A stretch of 64,000 nucleotides of DNA from JAOPZW01 sp963851295 (GTDB lineage: Bacteria > Actinomycetota > Thermoleophilia > Solirubrobacterales > Solirubrobacteraceae). Where the stretch lies: NCBI GenBank assembly GCA_963851295.1, contig CAWKOS010000004.1, forward strand, positions 186,001 through 250,000. Direction: 5' to 3'. Shown here piece after piece: positions 35,501 through 43,111 of the stretch. Position numbers and translations under genes: made by a program. Within the stretch, counting starts at the first letter, position 1. Each line of letters begins with the position of its first letter. The notes beneath the pieces were generated by a model. The model was not told the DNA's origin and searched no databases. It was given only the letters and a program-made list of their open reading frames with translations.

Positions 35501-37309
35501 GGCACGGCCCTGGCCGCGAGCGTGGCCTACGACCCGTCGAGCAACAAGGTGACCCTGACCCCGAACACGGGCCTGGCCACGGGCACGACGTACACGGTCG
35601 CGCTGACCACGGCGATCCGCTCGTCGGTCGGCCAGCCGCTGGCGTCGACCGTCACGTGGACCTTCGTCTCGGCCGACTGCCCGTGCTCGCTGCTCTCCAC
35701 CGCCACCCCGGCGCTCGTGGGCAACGACACGGCGGACGGGCGCAGCGGCACCGGCCCGTTCGGCTACGAGATGGGCATGAAGATCGGCGTCGACACGTCG
35801 GCCCAGCTCATCGCCGCCAAGTTCTGGAAGGACCCGGGTGAGACCGGGACCCACAAGGCGAACATCTGGAACGGCACCGGCCAGCTGCTCGGCAGCGTGA
35901 CCTTCACCAACGAGTCCGCCTCCGGGTGGCAGCGCCAGGCGCTCAGCACGCCGATAACGCTCTCGCCCGGCCTGGACTACACGGTCTCGGTCAACATCAA
36001 CACCCGGTACGTCGTCACGCCCAGCGGCCTGGCATCGCAGGTCGCCCAGGGTCCGCTGCACAGCATCGCCGACGGCCAGAACGGGCTCTACGGGACGACG
36101 CTCGGCGCCTTCCCGACCAGCACCTACCACTCCAACAACTACTTCGTCGACGCCGTGGTCAAGCTGCCCGGCAAGCCGGCGAGGACGCCGCAGGTGTCCT
36201 CGACGACGCCGCTGGCCAACGCGACCGGCGTGAGCACCGCGATCCGGCCCAAGGCCGTGTTCAACCTCCCGCTCGACCCGTCCACGGTCAACGGGAGCTC
36301 GGTGACCCTCACGGGCCCGAGCGGCGCGGTCTCCGGCACGGCGTCCTACGACGATCCGACGCAGACGATCACGTTCAAGCCGAGCTCGCCGCTGGCGACC
36401 AACACCAGCTACACGGCACGGCTGAGCGGGATCAAGTCCGACGACGAGACGGCGATGGCCTCGGCCTACACGTGGGCGTTCACGACCTCGGCCAACGCCT
36501 CGCCCATCGTCACCGACACGTCGCCGGTCGATGGTGCGACCGGCCAGGGCGTCGGCTCCGTGGTGACCGCCACCTTCTCGGCGGCCATGGATCCGACCAC
36601 GATCACCTCGAGCTCGTTCAAGCTGACCGGTCCGGACGGCTCGACGGTGCCGGCCTCGGTGAGCTACACCAGCTCCACAAACACCGCGAAGCTGACGCCC
36701 AACAGCATCCTGTCGAGCAACTCCCAGTACACGGTGACGGTGACCACCGCGGTCAAGACGACCACCGGTGTGGCCATGGACAACACGGCGAGCTGGTCGT
36801 TCCGCACGAACCAGTGCCCGTGCAAGCTCATGGCCGACACGCTGACGCCGCAGTACGGGAACCTCGATGTGGCGGACGGCCGCTCTGGAGCGGGCCCGTT
36901 CAGCTACGAGCTCGGCACGAAGTTCCGGGTCCTGCAGCCGGCGAACCTCTCGGGGATCCGGTACTACAAGGACCCGAACGAGACCGGGTCGCACGTCGGC
37001 ACGCTGTGGACGGCCGACGGCGTCCAGGTTGCCCAGGTCAACTTCACCAACGAGTCCGTCTCGGGTTGGCAGCAGGGCAACTTCACGACCCCGGTGGTAC
37101 TCCAGCCCAACACGGTGTACGTCGTCTCGGTCGGGTTCAACGCCCGGTTCTCGATGACCTACATGGGCCTGGCGGACCCGCTGACCGTGGGCGGTGTGCT
37201 CCAGCTGTGGGATGACGGCAACAACGGCGTCAACTACCCGCAGGCGGGGACGTTCCCGACCGGCAGCTACCGGATGAGCAACTACTTCGTCGACGCCGTC
37301 GTGCAGTAG
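32519..37309 (+). CDS. Giant secreted FN3 - DMFase-like - (Ig)4 - DUF4082 - (Ig)2 - DUF4082 protein
   Basis: 1596 residues from ATG at 32519 (ATGA overlap; GGAGGG nine nt upstream). A signal/anchor helix lies at about 24-45 (VLILLAIMAAITGTTFAVVAQA). Then a fibronectin III domain (about 48-132), an N,N-dimethylformamidase beta-like region (about 140-620; VVPTNDYQAYNNYGGKGLYD, SGSHDEYWTQGMRDH), four SbsA/Big_5 Ig repeats (about 628-1055, each with a FxxxLDPxTV-type core), DUF4082 (about 1058-1215; GPFGYEMGMKI, FWKDPGETGTH), two more Ig repeats and a second DUF4082. DUF4082 is found in extracellular carbohydrate proteins. Likely a surface adhesin or glycan-binding protein; enzyme activity is unproven. 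Confidence 0.85.
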   Translation: MSPRARRNRRSLTVSRHLVRIPRRVLILLAIMAAITGTTFAVVAQAAAPSAPTGLTAISFNGKVELAWQPVSGATYDVLRGTSATTITTVVSSNQAGTTYTDTGVTNSSTYFYAVRARNSGGTSTNSGAAQATPRATTCSSANPVVAENCFPGSTSWKAENPPVRAYEGGIEGFASATSINAGQSVTLKINTKTDNVNYHIEIYRTGYYGGTQGRLISVIPGLKGQGQLGCDQDYTTGEISCANWDPSLTVSTTPDWPTGVYLLRLVRDDSSGNDSQILLTVRNDQRTAKALFVVPTNDYQAYNNYGGKGLYDQLSSGATTVSGTARAVAVSLDRPFTRAQGDWYPAADIQEVSWLEHQGYDISYATSNDLDAGMADLNQHKVIISGSHDEYWTQGMRDHITAARNAGAGLVFFGANAMYWRVRYTDGGRTMVCYKSTQSGGPDPSGFATGLFRDPRGANQPENALIGIMYFGDNDVKNFPLSVSASQGQNRLWRYTSAGSQAAGGSVDLGSALVGAEWDTRVANGQEPAGLTTVFSRPVDGNLLQADLKTYAPGTGTQMSTAYRGPGGNLVWATGTNHWTWGLGLAEQGYNPPDISNDIGQATMNMLGDMGANPDTPASGLIADGAGGPSVSSVTPAAGTTNYSVNGSIKAVMDRQIDPATVTSSSVTLKKGTTTVTSTATVDNSTRTINIAPDGSLDPFSTYTVSIGTAVAGWNGTGLVAPYTWTFTTGAGTPPTVSSTDPAAGTPSAPIDAVVKAVFSRKLDPTTVNGTTVKLAGALGVAVSGTVAYDDSTRTVSFDPTALLGDNQGYTATFSTGIKAADGTPMASAFTLSFTSGSALTVTGRTPNTGATGISTQTAVRATFSRAADPSTITSSSFKLTNPGGTQIAGTVSYDAGTQAATFQPNSPLALNTTYTATLASTVRAADGNPISGASTWSFTTASTAPPAPAVSGQSPAPNAQGVSLTTAVTATFDRPLDPASVTTTSVTLTPAGGTALAASVAYDPSSNKVTLTPNTGLATGTTYTVALTTAIRSSVGQPLASTVTWTFVSADCPCSLLSTATPALVGNDTADGRSGTGPFGYEMGMKIGVDTSAQLIAAKFWKDPGETGTHKANIWNGTGQLLGSVTFTNESASGWQRQALSTPITLSPGLDYTVSVNINTRYVVTPSGLASQVAQGPLHSIADGQNGLYGTTLGAFPTSTYHSNNYFVDAVVKLPGKPARTPQVSSTTPLANATGVSTAIRPKAVFNLPLDPSTVNGSSVTLTGPSGAVSGTASYDDPTQTITFKPSSPLATNTSYTARLSGIKSDDETAMASAYTWAFTTSANASPIVTDTSPVDGATGQGVGSVVTATFSAAMDPTTITSSSFKLTGPDGSTVPASVSYTSSTNTAKLTPNSILSSNSQYTVTVTTAVKTTTGVAMDNTASWSFRTNQCPCKLMADTLTPQYGNLDVADGRSGAGPFSYELGTKFRVLQPANLSGIRYYKDPNETGSHVGTLWTADGVQVAQVNFTNESVSGWQQGNFTTPVVLQPNTVYVVSVGFNARFSMTYMGLADPLTVGGVLQLWDDGNNGVNYPQAGTFPTGSYRMSNYFVDAVVQ

Positions 37310-37350
37310 CACGGCGGACGACGGAGGCGTCGCCGAACGCGGCGCCATGT

Positions 37351-37386
37351 CCAGGGCCCGGCACCATCCTCGGCGCCGGGCCCTGG
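37351..37386 (+). terminator. Strong GC hairpin terminator after the giant secreted protein
   Basis: A perfect 12 bp stem (CCAGGGCCCGGC and its complement) around a 12 nt loop, followed by a T-rich tract with repeated TTGTCGTYC units (about 37391-37432). It lies 41 nt after the stop at 37309 and ends the operon from 23280. Confidence 0.75.
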
Positions 37387-37450
37387 GCCCCCGTTCCGTC
37401 TTGTCGTTCCTGTCGTCCTTGTCGTCCTGTCGAGCCACACCGATCAGCCC

Positions 37451-38128
37451 GTGACCACCGACCACATCCTCATCGCCGATCCGCGGGTCCTCGCCTTGGA
37501 GGTCGACGAGTGCGGGGAGGAGGTCGTCGACCTGCGGGCGCTGCCGTACCTGCAGATCGACACGCGCGAGCGCGACCCGGACGGTCTGTGGTGCCTCGTG
37601 CGCGAGGGCGTGGCCCGGCGCCTGCTCGACGCCGCCTCCGCGGCGCCCGACGGCGTCGGCCTGCTGGTGGTCGAGGCCTTCCGGTCGGTCGAGCGCCAGC
37701 GCGTGGTCTTCGAGGAGTACGCGGCATCGCTGAGCGCCGACCACCCCGACTGGGACCTCGGCCGCGTCCGCGTGGCCGCCAGCCGCTACGCGGCGCCGCC
37801 CGACATCGACCCTCCGCACAGCACCGGCGCGGCCGTCGACGTCACCCTCGTCGGGGAGGACGGCCGCGAGCTCGACCTGGGCACCTCGATCAACGCCACT
37901 CCCGAGGAGAGCCGCGGCGCCTGCTTCACCGACGCCCACGGCCTCTCGCCCCGGGCCGCCGCGAACCGCGCGCTGCTGTGCCGGGTCATGACCGCCGCCG
38001 GCTTCGTGAACTACCCCACCGAGTGGTGGCACTGGTCCTACGGCGACCGCTACTGGGCCTACCGCACCGGCCGCACCACCGCGCTCTACGGCCCGGCGCC
38101 CGCGGTCGGGCTGGCGCGGGCGGCGTAG
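37451..38128 (+). CDS. D-alanyl-D-alanine dipeptidase, VanX-like (M15D)
   Basis: 225 residues from a GTG. The zinc ligands are H123 and D130 in PPHSTGAAVD, and E191/H194 in EWWHW; R78 in VEAFRS is the substrate arginine. All are conserved, so an active dipeptidase is expected. No signal peptide is seen, so it is probably cytoplasmic. It would hydrolyse D-Ala-D-Ala, for example in cell-wall recycling or nutrient use; no VanH/VanA neighbours suggest vancomycin resistance. A tandem repeat begins 12 nt after the stop. Confidence 0.9.
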   Translation: MTTDHILIADPRVLALEVDECGEEVVDLRALPYLQIDTRERDPDGLWCLVREGVARRLLDAASAAPDGVGLLVVEAFRSVERQRVVFEEYAASLSADHPDWDLGRVRVAASRYAAPPDIDPPHSTGAAVDVTLVGEDGRELDLGTSINATPEESRGACFTDAHGLSPRAAANRALLCRVMTAAGFVNYPTEWWHWSYGDRYWAYRTGRTTALYGPAPAVGLARAA

Positions 38129-38139
38129 GCGCTCACCCC

Positions 38140-38311
38140 GTCGCTCGCCGCACCGCGCGCCCCGTCGCTCGCCGCACCGCGCGCCCCAGTCGCTCGCCGC
38201 GCCGCGCGCCCCCGTCGCTCGCCGCGCCGCGCGCCCCCGTCGCTCGCCGCGCCGCGCGCCCCCGTCGCTCGCCGCGCCGCGCGCCCCCGTCGCTCGCCGC
38301 ACTGCGCGGCC
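38140..38311. repeat. Seven 25 bp tandem repeats
   Basis: Units start at 38140, 38164, 38189, 38214, 38239, 38264 and 38289 (first period 24, then 25 bp). Each begins GTCGCTCGCCG and continues with a CCGCGCGCC core. The middle four are identical. There are no spacers, so it is not a CRISPR array. It directly adjoins inverted-repeat element B. Confidence 0.9.
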
Positions 38312-38314
38312 AAG

Positions 38315-38575
38315 TCACCGAGGGAGAGTGAGCCCTGCGGTGCTTGCACGCGTGCGTGCTGTCGCAGAGCGGGCGTCTTTCGTCACAGGTCGCGAAGCGT
38401 GGGGAGGGGGTCCAGGCGAGGTGGCTGCAGTTGACGGGGACTATCTACGTCAATACCAGCCACCCCTCCGGCGTCCCGGCGAGGTGTTGCGTGAGGCGCG
38501 CGAAATGTGGAGGAACACGCGCGCCCGGAAGGCGCCGCCCGCGCTGGTGCACCACGACGCCCTCTCTCCCTCGAT
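38315..38575. repeat. Nested inverted-repeat element B (convergent intergenic)
   Basis: About 261 bp. The left edge is TCACCGAGGGAGAG; the right edge CTCTCTCCCTCGATG is its imperfect complement. Outer arms of roughly 100 bp match with gaps, and the centre has nested stems GGTGGCT (38420-38426)/AGCCACC (38458-38464) and TTGACG (38431-38436)/CGTCAA (38448-38453) around a loop with ACTATCTA. The left arm is closely similar to element C. The remaining stretch to 38634 shows no gene. Confidence 0.75.
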
Positions 38576-38634
38576 GCCCGGCCGCGCATGGCCGCCGGCG
38601 CGCGCGGACGAGGCCACGCGGAGAGCGGCGAGCC

Positions 38635-40296
38635 CTAGCCCGCCACCCGCACCGCCATCGACCTGCTCGTCGCCGCCGCGTACGGATAGGCGGACGAGGC
38701 GTGCAGGCGCAGACGGAAGACCATCCGGCCCGACGAACCCCTGGCGCGCCACGACAGGTCGAAGCGGCCGTCGCCGCGGGCGCGGCGGGTGGTGAGGGTG
38801 CGCCAGCGGCCGTGGCCGCGGCGGGCCTGGAGGTCGACGACAACGCCGGCGGCGGGCAGCGGCAGCGCGAACACGTGGCCGCGGAAGCGGGCCACGGCGC
38901 CGACGTGCGCGCGCTTGGGGCCCGAAAGCGCGACGCGCGCGCGGGTCGTCAGGCGGGCGTCGGCCACGGCGGCGAGCTCGTCGTCGCCGAAGTGGGTCGC
39001 GTAGGTGACGCGGATCGTGCGCGAGGCGCCCGCCGGGACGGTGTAGCCGAAGCGGCCGGCGGCCGTCGTGTGGGCGACGCCGATCTCGGTGAAGGTCGCG
39101 CCCGGCCGGCGGTCACGGGCCAGGACGTGCAGCTCGGCGTAGCCGATGGGCCGGTTCGCGCGCGTGCGCAGCGTGCCCACGATCCGCGCGCGCTGGCCGA
39201 AGGCGACCGTCCGGCGCGCGCCGAACGAGCCGAAGCGCGCGACCAGGCGCGCCCGCGTGCTCGCGTTCGTGCCGTTGAGCTTGCCGCGGGCCGAGATCCG
39301 ATACGACGCCGAGTCGGTCGCGTTGCCGCCCGCGTCGATGACGCGCAGCACGATCGTCCGGTGCCCGGCGACCGCCACCGGCGCGGCGATGCTCGCGCCC
39401 GCGACGTCGGTGCACGGGTGCGGCAGCGTGAAGTCGCAGGGGAAGTCCTGGCTGGCCAGAACGACGGGCTTCTTGGCGCCGATGTCGACGATCTCGGCGC
39501 GCTGTATGCCCGCGTTGTCGCTCGCGCTGAAGGAGATCGGCTCGTCGCCGTTGCGCACGCCCGGAGCGAGCAGCCCGGCACCGGCGCCGATCGAGGTCAG
39601 CGCCGGGTTGTGGTCGTCGGCGATCGAGACGCGCGCTCCCACGAGCTGCAGCTGCGCCGTGCTCGTCGGCGTGAGCGAGCAGTTGGCCGGCGCGTTGTTC
39701 CAGCAGCCGGCCTGGATCTCCATCTCCGGCGCCCGGTCCTGGCGCTGGGCCGCCGGCGAGTCGGCCTTGGAGATCGTGATGGCGCCCGTGTCGATGGGGC
39801 CGCCGTCGCCGAGGTAGTGGCCCTCGGCGCGCGTGTAGGAGACGACGCCGGCGTCCTGCTCGCCCGCCAGCGAGACCGCGTAGGCGCCGAAGGTGACCAT
39901 CGTGAAGGCCGAGTTGTTGCGGTACTGGCTGCCGCTCACGAGCCGGCCCTGCGTGTTGTAGAGGTGGCGCAGGACGAGCGTGTAGTCGCTGATCAAGGTG
40001 CCCTCCGGCGGCGTGAAGCGCACGGCCGAGGTCACGCCCTTGCCGTAGTCGGCGTCGGGCCGCAGGATCGCGACGAGCGGGTCGCCCGGGCCCGAGCACG
40101 TCGCGTCGGGCTCGCTGTAGGGCGCCGCGCCCCAGAGGTTGGTGTTGACCGGCTGCCAGGCCTTGTTGGCGTAGAAGGCGCCGTCGATCTGGCACGAGCG
40201 CACGGCGTAGCCGCCGGCGTGCGCAGCCGGCGCCGCCAGCGCGGGCAGCGCCAGCACGCCGAGCGTCATGGCTGCAACGCGATTCCCCCAGGGCAT
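38635..40296 (-). CDS. Secreted surface protein with Ig-like/repeat C-terminus
   Basis: 553 residues. An N-terminal signal peptide (NRVAAMTLGVLALPALAAPAAHA) is clear. The next 300 residues contain paired cysteines and aromatic residues; the C-terminal half has two beta-rich segments that look like Ig/CarboxypepD-type repeats (RARIVGTLRTRANRPIGYAELHV; RFRGHVFALPLPAAGVVVDL) ending in a possible cell-wall contact region. No catalytic motif recognised. Such proteins are common near envelope genes in this lineage. Function unknown. Confidence 0.75.
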   Translation of the reverse strand: MPWGNRVAAMTLGVLALPALAAPAAHAGGYAVRSCQIDGAFYANKAWQPVNTNLWGAAPYSEPDATCSGPGDPLVAILRPDADYGKGVTSAVRFTPPEGTLISDYTLVLRHLYNTQGRLVSGSQYRNNSAFTMVTFGAYAVSLAGEQDAGVVSYTRAEGHYLGDGGPIDTGAITISKADSPAAQRQDRAPEMEIQAGCWNNAPANCSLTPTSTAQLQLVGARVSIADDHNPALTSIGAGAGLLAPGVRNGDEPISFSASDNAGIQRAEIVDIGAKKPVVLASQDFPCDFTLPHPCTDVAGASIAAPVAVAGHRTIVLRVIDAGGNATDSASYRISARGKLNGTNASTRARLVARFGSFGARRTVAFGQRARIVGTLRTRANRPIGYAELHVLARDRRPGATFTEIGVAHTTAAGRFGYTVPAGASRTIRVTYATHFGDDELAAVADARLTTRARVALSGPKRAHVGAVARFRGHVFALPLPAAGVVVDLQARRGHGRWRTLTTRRARGDGRFDLSWRARGSSGRMVFRLRLHASSAYPYAAATSRSMAVRVAG

Positions 40297-40376
40297 CGAC
40301 TCCCCTTATACCTGCCGTGGAGCGCGACCCCCTGACCGTAGGTCGAGGTCCGCGCGCCAACCTGCGGCGGTGTTCG

Positions 40377-42062
40377 TCAGCCGACCTCGTAGGGCCCCGC
40401 GTCGGGCGCGGCGCCGAGCGGCCGGGTCAGGCCGGTGATGTCGAACGGGGTGAACGAGGCCGGGTCGCCGGCGTCGATGAGCGGCGAGTCCGACGCCGGG
40501 CGGGCGTCCGCGTCGACCTTCAGCGCCGAGAACGACCCGACGCGCTTGCCGCCGCCGGTGTTGCAGCCCGCGCCGCCGACCCACACGTTGTGGCTCGAGA
40601 CCGCCGAGCCGCACGTCGGCGTCGGCCCGACGTTGCCGCTGATGCGCCAGCTCGAGTTCGCGCCGCCGTCGACGAACGACATCTCCTGCGTGGCGTAGTT
40701 GTTGCGCACGAGGACGTTGTTGACCGGCGCGTAGCCGAAGCGCATCGAGAAGTACGTGTTGCCGCCGAAGCTGTCGGTCGAGCTCGAGAAGACGTTGTTC
40801 TCGACCGTCACGTTGTTGAGGCCGAAGCCCGGGTCCTGCGAGAAGAACAGGTTGAAGGTGTCGCAGTGCGTCCAGATCGAGTTGCGCACCGTGATGCCGT
40901 CGCCGTCGTTGACCTGCAGGCACTCGGTGTGGGCCGAGGCGTTCTGCATCGTGACGTCGTGGAAGTGCACGCCGTCGACGAGGATGTTGCGGTCCATCTC
41001 GCTGGCGCCGCCGTTGCCCGACCAGTGGCTGATCGTCGGGTGGCCGTTGTTGAGGCCGCCGACGCTGCCGCCCACGACGCTGATGTCCGACCCGCCCTCG
41101 ATCGAGAACGAGGTCATGTCGACGCCGTAGAAGCTGATGTCCTGGCCGCGGACGGTGCTGAAGCCGTCGGTCTTCACGAGGATGATCGTGAGGTGGTTCG
41201 CGCTCGGGTCGTCGCGGTTGCGCTGGAAGCTCAGGTAGTTGGCGGTCACCGTCGCGCCGGGCGCGGGCCGCAGGTAGACGTCGTCGGGTGAGGTCTTCGA
41301 CGAGTCCGCGGTGAAGCTGCCGGCGTAGTTGCCGCCCGCCATCTCGACGACCTGGCCGGGCTGGGCCACGTGGTAGGCGCGGTCCATCGTTTGGCAGGGC
41401 GCGGCCTGCGAGCACGGGTTGCCATCGGAGCCGTTGGGAGCGATGAACACCGTGGCGGGCGGGAGGCGCGCCAGCAGCGCCGACACCGACAGGTAGGGCT
41501 GCGGCGGGCGCGGAGCCGACACGCCGGGAGCGGGCGCCGGGAGGGTGGTCGTGCCCTGCGTGGCCTTCTTGCCGCGGCTCGTGATGACCATCTCGCAGCG
41601 CCGGACGCGCTTGCGCTTGGAGGCCTTGGAGATCGTCTTGGCCGAGACGAGCGAGAGCCGGTCGTGCTTGCCCGGGCCGCAGTCGACGTGGAAGTGCACG
41701 CTGCGGACCGTGAGCGAGATGCTGTCGTTGCCCGAGCCGCCGCGGATGGTCGCCCTGCTCGTGCCGACGATGCGGTCGTTGCCGGCGCCGCCGTCGAGCA
41801 GGTCCTTTCCGCCGCGGCCCTCGATCGTGTCGTTGCCGCGCCGCCCGTAGATGCGGTCGTTGCGCGGGGTGCCGATCAGGTGGTCGGCGCGCCGCGTCCC
41901 GACGAGCCGCTTGCCGGAGAGCTTCTTCTTCGCGGCGGCCGTCAGCGCCTTGTCGTCGACGGCATGCGCGACGATCGGGACCAGGAGCAGGATCGCAAGC
42001 AGCGCGATAACACTCGAGCGGCTCACGACGCGAGCCACGCGTAGGTAGGCGGGGGGCGCCAT
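40377..42062 (-). CDS. Secreted right-handed beta-helix protein with RTX-like calcium repeats
   Basis: 561 residues from ATG at 42062 (a longer start at 42107 is possible). A hydrophobic signal segment (SSVIALLAILLLVPIVAHA) precedes two to four Gly/Asp nonapeptide repeats (RRGNDTIEGRGGKDLLDGG, GGSGNDSI), known calcium-binding motifs. The rest begins with ATVFIAPNGSDGNPCSQAAPC and forms a pectate lyase-like parallel beta helix with many repeating Asn ladders (NVTVENNVFSSS; NVLVRNNYATQ). Possibly a polysaccharide lyase or binding protein acting on the surface polymer; lyase residues could not be assigned. Confidence 0.8.
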   Translation of the reverse strand: MAPPAYLRVARVVSRSSVIALLAILLLVPIVAHAVDDKALTAAAKKKLSGKRLVGTRRADHLIGTPRNDRIYGRRGNDTIEGRGGKDLLDGGAGNDRIVGTSRATIRGGSGNDSISLTVRSVHFHVDCGPGKHDRLSLVSAKTISKASKRKRVRRCEMVITSRGKKATQGTTTLPAPAPGVSAPRPPQPYLSVSALLARLPPATVFIAPNGSDGNPCSQAAPCQTMDRAYHVAQPGQVVEMAGGNYAGSFTADSSKTSPDDVYLRPAPGATVTANYLSFQRNRDDPSANHLTIILVKTDGFSTVRGQDISFYGVDMTSFSIEGGSDISVVGGSVGGLNNGHPTISHWSGNGGASEMDRNILVDGVHFHDVTMQNASAHTECLQVNDGDGITVRNSIWTHCDTFNLFFSQDPGFGLNNVTVENNVFSSSTDSFGGNTYFSMRFGYAPVNNVLVRNNYATQEMSFVDGGANSSWRISGNVGPTPTCGSAVSSHNVWVGGAGCNTGGGKRVGSFSALKVDADARPASDSPLIDAGDPASFTPFDITGLTRPLGAAPDAGPYEVG

Positions 42063-42173
42063 ACGACGCGCGGACAATACCGGAGGTCGTGGACCACGTG
42101 CCGCCAAGCGTGCTCCGACCCCCTCAGCGGTGCCCTAAACGGAAGGTCAGGTAAGGCGGCTGCCTAGACCATC

Positions 42174-42207
42174 GGTCAGAGGCGCCTCCGCCACCCGCAC
42201 CTACCAT
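42174..42207 (+). promoter_or_regulatory. GGTCAG-N22-TACCAT promoter of the Wzz-like gene
   Basis: GGTCAG (42174-42179), 22 nt, TACCAT (42202-42207), 7 nt, GTG start. The same arrangement is present before 52211. It suggests a leaderless transcript with an activator box or alternative -35. Confidence 0.5.
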
Positions 42208-42214
42208 CGCTGGC

Positions 42215-43111
42215 GTGAACTTGGAGAGGCACCTGGCCGTCATCTGGCGCCAGAAGATCATCATCGCCGTCGGCATCCTCCTCGGCTGCGCGCTGGCCTT
42301 CATGGCCGCCTACAAGGTGGGCCCGGGCGGGCTCGAGCGCCGCGGGACCGAGCAGTGGAGCAGCGAGTCGCGCGTGCTCGTGACGCAGACCGGCTTCCCG
42401 TGGGGCCGCGTGACGCTGCCCAGCAACGCCACAGGCGCCCCGATCCAGCCCGACCCCACGACGACGGGCAAGGACCAGAAGACGACCCCGGACTCCGCGG
42501 ACTCGCACATCCAGTTCGCCGACCCGAGCCGCTTCTCGAACCTCGCGCTGCTCTTCGCGCAGATCTCCGAGTCTGACCAGGTCCGCCGCCTGCTCCCCGG
42601 CCCGCCGGCGCCCGGCACCGTCATCGCCCGCCCGCTCGACGCGACCGGCAGCGGCGACAGCTTCCTGCCGATCCTCTCGGTGACGACGATGGGCAAGACC
42701 GCCGCCGGGGCGATCGACCTCAACAAGCTCGCCGTCTCCGCGCTGCGCCACCTGCTCGTCACGCAGCAGAACAAGTGGAACGTGTCCGCCAACGACCGCG
42801 TCCTGCTGCAGACCCTCAACGAGCCCGGGGCGCCGATGCTGGTCCAGAGCCGCTCGATGGCGCCCGCGCTGCTCGCCTTCCTGCTCGCCGTCTTCGGCGC
42901 CGTCGCCCTCGCGCACATCGTCGAGGGCCTGCGCCGCAGCCGCAACGCGCCCGCCGAGCCCGCCCTGCCGGCGCAGCCGGCGTCCGGCGGGGCCGGCCAG
43001 GCCTTCGAGGTCGTCAGCAGCAGCAGCGCGAAGGCCGCGACGGCCTCGGACTCGTTCGTCCCGGTCCGGCGCGGCACCGAGGACGAGCTCCAGCGCGCGC
43101 GGTGGAGCTGA
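42215..43111 (+). CDS. Wzz-like chain-length/co-polymerase protein without kinase
   Basis: 298 residues from GTG at 42215. Two membrane helices frame an extracytoplasmic domain: residues about 13-33 (IIIAVGILLGCALAFMAAY) and about 215-240 (LLAFLLAVFGAVALAHIV). This is the polysaccharide co-polymerase topology, as in Wzz. The cytoplasmic tail is short, with Ser/Ala-rich sequence, and no Walker or tyrosine kinase domain (Wzc type). It overlaps the ligase/polymerase gene by 10 nt. Could set chain length of the polymer. Sequence divergence is high, so function rests on topology and context. Confidence 0.6.
   Translation: MNLERHLAVIWRQKIIIAVGILLGCALAFMAAYKVGPGGLERRGTEQWSSESRVLVTQTGFPWGRVTLPSNATGAPIQPDPTTTGKDQKTTPDSADSHIQFADPSRFSNLALLFAQISESDQVRRLLPGPPAPGTVIARPLDATGSGDSFLPILSVTTMGKTAAGAIDLNKLAVSALRHLLVTQQNKWNVSANDRVLLQTLNEPGAPMLVQSRSMAPALLAFLLAVFGAVALAHIVEGLRRSRNAPAEPALPAQPASGGAGQAFEVVSSSSAKAATASDSFVPVRRGTEDELQRARWS

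Noticed and set aside
37451..38128. Vancomycin resistance gene cluster
   Set aside because: Only a VanX-like dipeptidase is present; no VanA/VanH ligase or dehydrogenase and no VanRS pair are adjacent.
32561..38302. A 1913-residue open frame antisense to the giant secreted protein
   Set aside because: Arg/Gly/Val-rich composition, no domains, antisense to a well-supported gene; typical of high-GC DNA with few stop codons.
38140..38311. CRISPR array
   Set aside because: Units are directly adjacent without unique spacers and there are no cas genes.
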